The notes below the pieces were generated by a model. It ran no database searches. It was not told the DNA's origin and worked only from the letters and a program-made list of their open reading frames with translations. A DNA stretch of 6,631 nucleotides from an uncultured Aliiroseovarius sp. Its GTDB lineage: Bacteria > Pseudomonadota > Alphaproteobacteria > Rhodobacterales > Rhodobacteraceae. Location: assembly GCA_938023895.1 (NCBI GenBank), contig CALJDH010000153.1:1-6631 (forward strand), in the 5' to 3' direction. Shown here piece by piece: positions 1 through 5,344 of this stretch. The translations under genes and the position numbers were made by a program. Within the stretch, counting starts at the first letter, position 1; every line of letters begins with the position of its first letter.

Positions 1-423
1 GTTCAACGCGTCCGAATAGATGATCAGGCCGGGGAACAGTTTCGGCAGCGTCGACAGGGTCGCGTCGTTGGCGATGTAGGCCGAGGTGAAGACCAGCGCG
101 GCTTCCTTGCGGTGCAGGTCGGCCAGTTCGGCCTCAAGCCGTTTGTGATAAACCGTTGTGCCCGAGATGTTGCGCGTGCCGCCCGAACCGGCGCCGGTGG
201 CGTCGATGGCTTCATGCATAGCTTCAAGCACAGCCGGATGCTGGCCCATGCCCAGATAGTCGTTGCCGCACCAAACAGTGACCGGCATTTCGCTTCCATC
301 AGGCTTGGTCCAAGTCGCATGAGGGAACTGCCCTTTACGGCGTTCAATCTCGATGAAGGTGCGGTAACGCCCTTCCTCATGCAGACGCGAAAGCGCCTCG
401 TCCAGCTTGTGATCGTAGTCCAA
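1..423 (-). CDS. hemA: 5-aminolevulinate synthase (ALAS), N-terminal part, cut by window edge
   Basis: ALAS is the PLP-dependent cytosolic enzyme that condenses glycine with succinyl-CoA to give 5-aminolevulinate, the first step of tetrapyrrole synthesis in alphaproteobacteria. The visible 141 residues begin MDYDHKLDEALSRLHEEGRY and carry ALAS landmarks: IEIERRKGQFP, a WCGNDYLGMGQHP block near residues 50-62, a GAGSGGTRNISGTT block near 75-90, then LEAELADLHRKEAALVF and SAYIANDATLSTLP. The protein breaks off at SDALN, well before the PLP lysine; full-length family members are about 400 residues. The start is TTG (421-423), chosen because it matches the family N-terminus and has a GGAGG ribosome site 5 bases upstream. 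A search limited to ATG would miss it and favour a false frame. The gene is divergent from the M20 peptidase, with an FNR-like site between them. Confidence 0.95.
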   Translation of the reverse strand, partial: MDYDHKLDEALSRLHEEGRYRTFIEIERRKGQFPHATWTKPDGSEMPVTVWCGNDYLGMGQHPAVLEAMHEAIDATGAGSGGTRNISGTTVYHKRLEAELADLHRKEAALVFTSAYIANDATLSTLPKLFPGLIIYSDALN

Positions 424-428
424 TTTAC

Positions 429-433
429 CCTCC
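429..433 (-). promoter_or_regulatory. Ribosome binding site deciding the TTG start of hemA
   Basis: On the minus strand GGAGG sits 5 bases upstream of the TTG at 423-421. No ATG in this frame fits the family N-terminus, so this site fixes the unusual start. Confidence 0.8.
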
Positions 434-528
434 CGGGCCGTTTCATCCAGTTCCCTGCGCGTCCTTATACAGGGATTCCCCCGCAAAACACATTCAAAAA
501 AACGTATATCGCGACTGTTCGCTTGCCC

Positions 529-556
529 ATATTCCGGGACTGACCGCGGTTTTACA
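529..556 (-). promoter_or_regulatory. Possible hemA promoter (weak -35 TGTAAA, -10 GAATAT)
   Basis: On the minus strand TGTAAA (556-551) lies 16 bases before GAATAT (534-529). This predicts a transcript start near 522 and a leader of about 99 bases to hemA. The hexamers are weak alone, but the FNR-like dyad at 557-570 is then centred at -41.5, the class II activator position. This is inference from spacing; other promoters in the gap are possible, for example around TATAAG near 466. Confidence 0.35.
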
Positions 557-570
557 TTGATCCACCTCAA
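557..570. promoter_or_regulatory. FNR/FnrL-type binding site between hemA and the peptidase
   Basis: TTGATCCACCTCAA matches the FNR consensus TTGAT-N4-ATCAA at nine of ten specified positions; only the first base of the right half differs. It lies 134 bases upstream of the hemA start codon. FnrL is the oxygen-sensing FNR homologue of Rhodobacteraceae, and hemA of Rhodobacter sphaeroides is known to carry an FNR-like sequence and respond to oxygen. The site is also about 124 bases upstream of the divergent peptidase, so an effect there cannot be excluded. Confidence 0.65.
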
Positions 571-693
571 ACGGAAGCATTTTCCGTCCCATCGCGACAA
601 CTCGTCCATAGGACCATCGGACATGATCATATCTGGACAGTGGCAATGGCGGTGATAGGCTCGGCGCAAATTTCCCGTTACCGGAGACACGAT

Positions 694-2070
694 ATGTCGC
701 TTGATCAAGTTCTGGACCGCATTGACGCGGACCTTCCCGACTCTCTCGACCGTTTGATGGAGCTTCTGCGCATCCAGTCGATTTCCACCGATCCTGCCTA
801 TGCCGAGCACTGCGTAAGCGCCGCAGATTGGCTGGTTGGCGATCTGAAAACGATTGGTTTTCAGGCGGATAGACGCGATACCCCTGGCCACCCAATGGTC
901 GTGGGACATGGCGGCGATGGGGATCGCCACCTGCTGTTCTATGGCCACTATGATGTGCAGCCCGTCGATCCTCTGGATAAGTGGGACCACGACCCCTTCG
1001 CTCCGTTTGTCGAAGACACCCCCAATGGAAAGATTATCCGCGCCCGCGGCGCGTCGGACGACAAGGGCCAGTTGATGACCTTCATCGAGGCCTGCCGCGC
1101 GTGGAAAGAGGTGCATGGATCGCTCCCCGCGAAACTGACCATCTTCCTGGAAGGAGAAGAGGAATCAGGCTCACCGTCCTTAGTGCCTTTCATGGAACAG
1201 AATCGCGACGAGTTGACTGCCGATATCGCACTGATTTGTGACACCTCGATGGTCAGCCCCGGCGTGCCGTCTATTGCTAGCCAACTGCGCGGGATGTTGA
1301 AGGACGAGTTCACGCTGGTCGGGCCGTCGCTGGATCTGCACTCGGGGCACTATGGCGGTCCCGGCCTGAACCCGCTGCGCGAAATGTCCCGCATCGTCGC
1401 CAGTTTCTATGACGACGAGACCGGCAAGGTTGCGGTCGAAGGCTTCTATGAAGGCGTCCACGACACCCCGGCGGAACAGCTGGAGGCATGGGAGAACTCG
1501 GGCTTTGATCAGAAGGCCTATCTGGACAATGCGGGCTACACGATGAGCCACGGCGAGAAGGACCGCTCGTGCCTTGAGCAACAATGGGCGCGCCCGACGC
1601 TGGAAGTGAACGGCATCTGGGGCGGCTATAACGGTGTCGGCTCGAAAACCGTGATTCCGTCGGAAGCCCACTGCAAGATCACCTGCCGTCTGGTGGGCGA
1701 TATGGATCCCGATAAACTGCGTGACCGCGTGCGCGCCCATGTCGAGGCGCAGTTGAAGCCGGATATGAAAGTGATCTGGGACAACGATCTGGAAGGTTCG
1801 CCCGCCGCTGTAATGGACATCACCCGCCCTGAATTCGCTGCGGCCCAGAAAGGGCTGTCGGACGAATGGAATCGCGACGCGGTCTTTGCGGGCATGGGCG
1901 GATCGATCCCAATCGCGGGCTATTTCAAGTCGATCCTCGGCATGGAAAGCATGCTGGTGGGCTTTGCCAATGACGACGACAAGATCCACTCGCCGAACGA
2001 GAAATACGACCTAGAGAGCTTCCACAAGGGCATCCGCAGCTGGGCACGTATTCTGGCGGAACTGGCCTAA
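694..2070 (+). CDS. M20 family metallopeptidase (dipeptidase/carboxypeptidase type)
   Basis: This is a 458-residue zinc-dependent peptidase or amidohydrolase of family M20, probably cytosolic since no signal peptide is seen. Metal and catalytic positions are intact: H85-x-D87 in GHYDVQP, bridging D122 in GASDDKGQ, the E155/E156 pair in EGEEESGS, D183 in CDTS, and H432 in KIHSPNE near the C-terminus. The lid/dimerisation domain lies roughly at residues 200-370, with LHSGHYGG near 215-222. Length suits the M20 dipeptidase-like branch (about 450-470). An upstream in-frame ATG at 640 adds 18 residues, but ATG 694 has GGAG (683-686) 7 bases ahead and starts at the usual N-terminal helix. It is a single-gene unit closed by a strong terminator. 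The exact substrate (dipeptides, acylated amino acids or others) cannot be read from the sequence. Confidence 0.93.
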   Translation: MSLDQVLDRIDADLPDSLDRLMELLRIQSISTDPAYAEHCVSAADWLVGDLKTIGFQADRRDTPGHPMVVGHGGDGDRHLLFYGHYDVQPVDPLDKWDHDPFAPFVEDTPNGKIIRARGASDDKGQLMTFIEACRAWKEVHGSLPAKLTIFLEGEEESGSPSLVPFMEQNRDELTADIALICDTSMVSPGVPSIASQLRGMLKDEFTLVGPSLDLHSGHYGGPGLNPLREMSRIVASFYDDETGKVAVEGFYEGVHDTPAEQLEAWENSGFDQKAYLDNAGYTMSHGEKDRSCLEQQWARPTLEVNGIWGGYNGVGSKTVIPSEAHCKITCRLVGDMDPDKLRDRVRAHVEAQLKPDMKVIWDNDLEGSPAAVMDITRPEFAAAQKGLSDEWNRDAVFAGMGGSIPIAGYFKSILGMESMLVGFANDDDKIHSPNEKYDLESFHKGIRSWARILAELA

Positions 2071-2095
2071 ACCCAGCTAGATAGCGAAACACACC

Positions 2096-2130
2096 AAAGC
2101 CCCGGAAGCGCCTGCTCTCCGGGGCTTTTT
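2096..2130 (+). terminator. Rho-independent terminator of the M20 peptidase
   Basis: An 11-bp perfect stem (2096-2106 with 2118-2128; core CCCCGGA/TCCGGGG) runs into a T tract ending at 2130, starting 26 bases after the peptidase stop. The left arm opens with AAA, so partial termination of minus-strand transcription from the neighbouring small gene is also possible. The last T is the first base of that gene's stop codon on the opposite strand. Confidence 0.9.
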
Positions 2131-2342
2131 CATGCCCGCTTCAGGCGCACCAGTTTCAGAATCAACAGGATCCACGGCACCCCGTGCAGCACCAGATCAA
2201 AGATATCGACGGGCTTAACCAGCGTACCTGAGGCCAGCATCACCAGCTTCTCCCAGATATGGGGCGGGGCGAAGGGGGCCAGGCCCAAGGTCAGGCAAGC
2301 AATCAGGATCAGGGAAAAGGGCATTTCGTCGATAAAGGACAT
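2130..2342 (-). CDS. Small two-helix membrane protein, conserved hypothetical
   Basis: This 70-residue protein starts MSFIDEMPFSLILI and has two hydrophobic segments, about residues 9-24 and 48-66, joined by a short charged and polar linker (HIWEKL ... VKPVDIFDL). It ends in a basic tail, KLVRLKRA. I recognise it as a small conserved protein seen in Rhodobacteraceae, sometimes labelled RND transporter although it is far too short to be one; no function is known to me. The start at 2342 is supported by AGGAG (2353-2349) 6 bases upstream. The frame can be extended upstream to 2486, but that part is the antisense of tRNA-Asp and is spurious. The gene follows tRNA-Asp by 82 bp on the same strand with no obvious terminator between, so read-through from the tRNA promoter is plausible. 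Confidence 0.75.
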   Translation of the reverse strand: MSFIDEMPFSLILIACLTLGLAPFAPPHIWEKLVMLASGTLVKPVDIFDLVLHGVPWILLILKLVRLKRA

Positions 2343-2424
2343 TAGGGTCTCCTGATCCAAAGGGTTACACCACACGGGTTCACCCGCCTTAACAGGCCTG
2401 AGCATTTGACGAAATGTGGTGAAG

Positions 2425-2501
2425 TGGCGCGGTTGACGGGGCTCGAACCCGCGACCCCCGGCGTGACAGGCCGGTACTCTAACCAACTGAGCTACAACCG
2501 C
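2425..2501 (-). tRNA. tRNA-Asp (GTC), copy 1
   Basis: The 77-base gene has an encoded CCA (2427-2425). The acceptor stem GCGGTTG pairs with CAACCGC and the discriminator is G. The D arm holds AGCTCAGTTGGTTAGAGT, the anticodon loop CTGTCAC gives GTC (2467-2465), and the T arm contains GGTTCGAGCC. It is identical over its full length to the copy at 2654-2730. A sigma-70-like promoter lies just upstream, with a leader of about 5 bases. Confidence 0.97.
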
Positions 2502-2512
2502 GCGTAGCGGTG

Positions 2513-2541
2513 GGAATAGCCCGAGGCCCTCGGGGGGTCAA
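2513..2541 (-). promoter_or_regulatory. Promoter of tRNA-Asp copy 1
   Basis: On the minus strand TTGACC (2541-2536) is followed after exactly 17 bases by TATTCC (2518-2513), placing the start near 2506, about 5 bases before the mature tRNA. The spacer is almost wholly a perfect 7+1+7 dyad (2520-2534), which the other tRNA promoters here lack. Confidence 0.6.
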
Positions 2542-2613
2542 TGGGGAAAAAGGCGGTTTCTGGTGAAAAAGTTTCGCCACCTACGAGGACCGCATTTCGA
2601 CACCCCGACAACG

Positions 2614-2636
2614 AAAAAACCCCGCCAAAGGCGGGG
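2614..2636 (-). terminator. Intrinsic terminator of tRNA-Asp copy 2
   Basis: On the minus strand a 7-bp GC stem (CCCCGCC, TTT loop, GGCGGGG; 2636-2620) is followed directly by six T (2619-2614). It begins 18 bases beyond the CCA end of the tRNA at 2654-2730 and isolates that gene from the downstream tRNA-Asp copy 1. Confidence 0.9.
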
Positions 2637-2653
2637 CTTCTTTCGGGCAGTGG

Positions 2654-2730
2654 TGGCGCGGTTGACGGGGCTCGAACCCGCGACCCCCGGCGTGACAGGC
2701 CGGTACTCTAACCAACTGAGCTACAACCGC
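2654..2730 (-). tRNA. tRNA-Asp (GTC), copy 2
   Basis: This 77-base gene with encoded CCA (2656-2654) is base-for-base identical to copy 1 at 2425-2501 and lies exactly 229 bases away in the same orientation. The flanks of the two copies differ, so the shared unit is essentially the tRNA itself. It has its own promoter (2759-2787) and its own terminator (2614-2636). Confidence 0.97.
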
Positions 2731-2758
2731 TCACTGCCAGTCTTGCGACTGTTTGGGC

Positions 2759-2787
2759 GTTCTATTCGCACCCACCGGGGGCGTCAA
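2759..2787 (-). promoter_or_regulatory. Promoter of tRNA-Asp copy 2
   Basis: On the minus strand TTGACG (2787-2782) is followed after 17 bases by TAGAAC (2764-2759). The start would lie near 2752, giving a 5' leader of about 21 bases for removal by RNase P. Confidence 0.55.
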
Positions 2788-2829
2788 GCGGCCTTTTGCA
2801 GATTTCGAATTATTTTTTGATGACCCTAT

Positions 2830-2843
2830 ATCCAAGCTTGGAT
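2830..2843. repeat. 14-bp perfect palindrome between tRNA-Val and tRNA-Asp
   Basis: ATCCAAGCTTGGAT is a gapless dyad centred 49-50 bases upstream of the -35 box of tRNA-Asp copy 2, in a gene-free stretch. It could be a protein site or a weak 5-bp hairpin with an AGCT loop. No function can be assigned. Confidence 0.4.
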
Positions 2844-2942
2844 TTTGTCGGAAACGCCCCCTACCCGCCCGCAACCACCAGCAAAGACGCCCAGATACAG
2901 ATGTCCCGCGTCGGGGGCATTCAACGTGCTTTGAAAGGGGAA

Positions 2943-3018
<76 letters not shown>

Positions 3019-3031
3019 GCCGTGGGACGCG

Positions 3032-3060
3032 ACATATCGCTATTCGCCGGGGCTTGGCAA
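3032..3060 (-). promoter_or_regulatory. Promoter of tRNA-Val copy 1
   Basis: On the minus strand TTGCCA (3060-3055) precedes ATATGT (3037-3032) by 17 bases, placing the start near 3025, about 7 bases before the tRNA. The -35 box lies in a small dyad CTTGGCAAG (3053-3061), so a plus-strand -35 (TTGGCA) for the divergent regulator could share the same bases. Confidence 0.45.
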
Positions 3061-3128
3061 GAGGTGAATTCCACTTTTTTTAATTTCTGACGCAGACGCA
3101 TTAAAACTGGACGCTGGGTCACTTTGTA

Positions 3129-3181
3129 TGCATGGCAAAGCGCGCTAGAATGCGTTCGTTAGCTATCAGGTTTGCCATGCA
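3129..3181. repeat. 11-bp perfect inverted repeat over the regulator's start codons
   Basis: The arms TGCATGGCAAA (3129-3139) and TTTGCCATGCA (3171-3181) are exact complements, 42 bases centre to centre. Each arm contains one candidate ATG of the regulator gene (3132 and 3177). It could be a two-site operator on one helix face or an RNA stem that limits ribosome access; the sequence alone cannot decide. Confidence 0.6.
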
Positions 3182-4178
3182 AGAACCCGTCGTTCCAAAG
3201 GGCGTTGCCCATGTCGTCGTCACCCCTCCGGCCGAGCCCGAAACGATTGTGTTCGTGCTGCTGGACAACCTTTCGATGCTGGCGTTCACCTCGGCCATCG
3301 AACCGTTGCGCATTGCGAACCAGTTGACGGGACATATCCTGTATCGCTGGACCACCATGTCCGAGGACGGCGAGAATGTGCGCTGTTCAAACGGGATCGA
3401 GATCGGCATTGATCGCCCCATTGGCGAGACGCCCGCCAACAGCCGGGTCTTTGTGTGCTCGGGCGTTCAGCCTGAACGATCCCTGTCGACAAAGGTCGCG
3501 GACTGGGTACGGCTACAGTGGCGCATGGGGCGCACCGTCGGATCGCTCTGCACCGGGGCCTATACGCTGGCCAAGGCGGGCATTCTGGGCGGACACAAGT
3601 TCACTCTGCATTGGGAAAACATCGCCCCTTTCCGCGAGCATTTTCCGGAGCTTGATCCGGTCGAGCAGCTCTACACCATCGACAACCGCGTCTTGACCTG
3701 CGGCGGCGGCGCGGCCGCAACGGACCTGTTCCTGCGGCTAATCTACGACACGCATGGACCCGTGTTGTCACAGGCTGTTCTGAACATGTGCCTACACACC
3801 GTCCAACGGTCCGAGACCGACCGCCAGCAAAGCTCGACCTCGGCCACCATTGGGGTGCGCAACGATAAGCTGGTGCGCGTCCTGACCTATTTTGAAGAGA
3901 ACCTCGAAGACAGCGTCAATCTGGACATTGTCACCGAGGAGCTGGGCATCTCGCGCCGCCAGATGGAGCGGCTGTTCCGCCATCATCTGAACACGACGCC
4001 GAAGAAATATCTGCAGGATCTGCGCCTACAACGCGCCCGCATTCTGCTGGCGGAAACCGACATGCCCGTGGTCGATGTCGCCATCGCCTGTGGCTATGAT
4101 TCTGCGGCCTATTTCTCGAAACGGTTCCGCGAGACCTTTGGCATGTCCCCCCACCGGTTTTCGGCCGGCGGGGGATAA
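3177..4178 (+). CDS. GlxA/ArgR-like transcriptional regulator: DJ-1/PfpI domain plus AraC-type HTH
   Basis: This cytosolic DNA-binding protein is 333 residues from ATG 3177. The N-terminal DJ-1/PfpI (class I glutamine amidotransferase-like) domain runs about residues 22-205: IVFVLLDNLSML, AIEPLRIANQL, and the elbow SLCTGAYTLAKAGILGG with Cys125. A linker near 210-230 leads to the AraC domain: first HTH about 249-271 (LDIVTEELGISRRQMERLF), second about 296-325 ending in the AraC signature (DVAIACGYDSAAYFSKRF ... FGMSPHRF). Family relatives sense arginine, betaine or carnitine and activate catabolic genes. It converges on the ureohydrolase gene, a plausible target. ATG 3132 would add a basic 15-residue tail with no visible Shine-Dalgarno; ATG 3177 has a weak CAGG 6 bases ahead and begins near where the family domain starts. 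The start is uncertain; the family is not. Confidence 0.9.
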   Translation: MQEPVVPKGVAHVVVTPPAEPETIVFVLLDNLSMLAFTSAIEPLRIANQLTGHILYRWTTMSEDGENVRCSNGIEIGIDRPIGETPANSRVFVCSGVQPERSLSTKVADWVRLQWRMGRTVGSLCTGAYTLAKAGILGGHKFTLHWENIAPFREHFPELDPVEQLYTIDNRVLTCGGGAAATDLFLRLIYDTHGPVLSQAVLNMCLHTVQRSETDRQQSSTSATIGVRNDKLVRVLTYFEENLEDSVNLDIVTEELGISRRQMERLFRHHLNTTPKKYLQDLRLQRARILLAETDMPVVDVAIACGYDSAAYFSKRFRETFGMSPHRFSAGGG

Positions 4179-4197
4179 GGCCTTATCCGGCTTTCTT
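4173..4197 (+). terminator. Possible terminator/palindrome spanning the two convergent stop codons
   Basis: GGATAAGGCCTTATCC (4173-4188) is a gapless 16-bp palindrome holding the TAA of the regulator (4176-4178) and the TAA of the ureohydrolase (4185-4183). On the plus strand it can fold as a 6-bp stem with a GGCC loop, extendable by GCC/GGC beyond a bulge, and is followed by TTTCTT. That is a modest terminator for the regulator. No T tract follows on the minus strand. Confidence 0.4.
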
Positions 4198-5154
4198 GTT
4201 GTGGAAGATGAAGCCCAGGAAGTTCAGCAAGAGCTGTGCCGCCAGAATTTGGGTGCTTTCGGTGGGATCGTAAGCCGGGGCGACCTCGACCAAATCAATG
4301 CCAACCACATCGCCACGTTTGCTGAGCCCCTGTAGGATTTCGAGCACGTCGTAGTACGCAAAGCCACCATGGCTGGGCGTACCAGTACCCGGCGCGATCG
4401 ACGGACAGAACGCGTCAATGTCGATGGTCACATAATACCGCGCCCCTTCCGGAATGCGATCCAACACGCCGTCCGTCCCCAGCTTACGCACCTGCCGCAC
4501 CGACAGGATATCTGACCCGCGCGCCCGCGCATCCTCATAGCCTTCTTTCGCGGTGGACGAGACATTGCGAATCCCCAGTTGCGTCATGCCGGACACATAG
4601 TCCTTTTCGATCGCACGGCGCATCGGGTTGCCGTGACCCTCGGTGACGCCGTGGCGTTCATCGACGAAATCCAGATGAGCGTCGATCTGCACCACATGGA
4701 TCGGACCGTTCTCGGCGCAATCTTCTTCAAAGGCGCGAATACACGGGATGTTGACCGAGTGATCGCCGCCGATCGTCACCGGAAGCGCACCCGCGTCCAG
4801 GATCTTTTTCACCCCATATTCGATATTGGCGTGGCTTTTGTCTGTCATGGTGTGGACAATATCCGCATCCCCCAGATCGACGATCCGCACATCGCCGCCC
4901 AGATAGGTCGCGTCATCCTCGTGGTCATACGCGCCTGCATGGCCAAAGCTGAACAGAGTCGAGGCCTCGCGCACCGCCCGCGGGCCGAACCGCGCGCCAG
5001 AGCGGTACTGACAGCCGAAGTCAAACGGCGCGCCCAAGATGGCCACATCAGCATCAATCTGATCCCAGTTTTCCACATAGGGTTTCTTGCCAAAGGTAGC
5101 GATTCCAACAAATGGCAAGTTCAACCGACCGCCTGCATAGCCATGTTCTGACAT
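4183..5154 (-). CDS. speB: Agmatinase-type ureohydrolase (arginase superfamily)
   Basis: This is a 323-residue binuclear metal hydrolase that removes urea from a guanidino substrate; agmatine to putrescine plus urea is the default reading. The metal ligands are all present: H132 in GGDHS, D158/H160/D162 in DAHLD, and D245/D247 in IDIDAF. Also present are EGHGNP (H174), PGTGTPSHGGF (255-265) and E290 in DLVEVAP. In the third metal motif the usual LDP reads FCP; the replaced Asp is not a metal ligand. Length is near the bacterial agmatinase norm. ATG 5154 has AGGAGG 5 bases upstream. The gene converges with the ArgR-like regulator with a 4-bp gap. Guanidinobutyrase, guanidinopropionase or guanidine hydrolase activity remains possible: superfamily membership is sure, the substrate is not. 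Confidence 0.9.
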   Translation of the reverse strand: MSEHGYAGGRLNLPFVGIATFGKKPYVENWDQIDADVAILGAPFDFGCQYRSGARFGPRAVREASTLFSFGHAGAYDHEDDATYLGGDVRIVDLGDADIVHTMTDKSHANIEYGVKKILDAGALPVTIGGDHSVNIPCIRAFEEDCAENGPIHVVQIDAHLDFVDERHGVTEGHGNPMRRAIEKDYVSGMTQLGIRNVSSTAKEGYEDARARGSDILSVRQVRKLGTDGVLDRIPEGARYYVTIDIDAFCPSIAPGTGTPSHGGFAYYDVLEILQGLSKRGDVVGIDLVEVAPAYDPTESTQILAAQLLLNFLGFIFHNKKAG

Positions 5155-5159
5155 GCGTT

Positions 5160-5165
5160 CCTCCT
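5160..5165 (-). promoter_or_regulatory. Strong ribosome binding site of the ureohydrolase
   Basis: A complete AGGAGG lies 5 bases upstream of the ATG at 5154-5152 on the minus strand, the best Shine-Dalgarno in the window. It fixes the start and suggests efficient translation. Confidence 0.85.
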
Positions 5166-5257
5166 ATTGCGTGACCGGAGAAGTGAACCGGAAAACCTGC
5201 AAAGAGGAAAGCAAAATTCGCCGAAGCTAGGGATACATTTGCCCTATATTTTCCGTG

Positions 5258-5306
5258 CACTTGGACTTGAACCGGGGTCCCGCTGCGCCCTAGATTGCCC
5301 CAAGTG
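5258..5306. repeat. Inverted repeat in the divergent ureohydrolase/hydrolase promoter region
   Basis: CACTTGG (5258-5264) and CCAAGTG (5300-5306) are exact complements with centres 42 bases apart. They bracket a candidate plus-strand promoter in the 190-bp gap. Seven-base arms can arise by chance, so this is a weak operator candidate. Confidence 0.25.
5267..5296 (+). promoter_or_regulatory. Possible promoter of the alpha/beta-hydrolase-like gene
   Basis: TTGAAC (5267-5272) and TAGATT (5291-5296) are separated by 18 bases, predicting a start near 5303 and a leader of about 40-55 bases to the TTG start candidates. No equally good minus-strand promoter for the ureohydrolase was found; TTCAAG with 17 bases to TATAGG upstream of it is weaker. 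Confidence 0.4.
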
Positions 5307-5344
5307 ACGCAGCGCGCGTGTGTACGACCTATGACGACTGAGTA

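Noticed and set aside
24..446. 140-residue ATG-started reading frame on the minus strand
   Set aside because: It is an off-frame shadow of hemA; the true frame starts at TTG 423 and encodes clear ALAS motifs.
640..693. Upstream ATG at 640 as start of the M20 peptidase
   Set aside because: It has no good ribosome site and adds 18 residues without family character; ATG 694 has GGAG at proper spacing.
1180..1989. 269-residue minus-strand reading frame inside the peptidase gene
   Set aside because: It is antisense to a well-conserved M20 gene; its His/Arg/Ala/Val-rich composition is typical of antisense frames in GC-rich coding DNA.
2343..2486. N-terminal extension of the 70-residue membrane protein into the tRNA
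   Set aside because: The extra residues translate tRNA-Asp; the internal ATG at 2342 has AGGAG at 6 bases and begins the hydrophobic protein.
2886..2912. Hairpin downstream of tRNA-Val copy 1 as a terminator
   Set aside because: The stem is only 5 bp with a 17-base loop and three T after it; too weak to call.
4579..5151. 190-residue plus-strand reading frame opposite the ureohydrolase
   Set aside because: It is an antisense shadow; every ureohydrolase motif lies in the minus-strand frame.
5263..5280. T-arm-like sequence with GGTTCAAGTCC on the minus strand, suggesting a tRNA remnant
   Set aside because: The T stem does not pair and no anticodon arm, D arm or acceptor stem surrounds it; chance resemblance.
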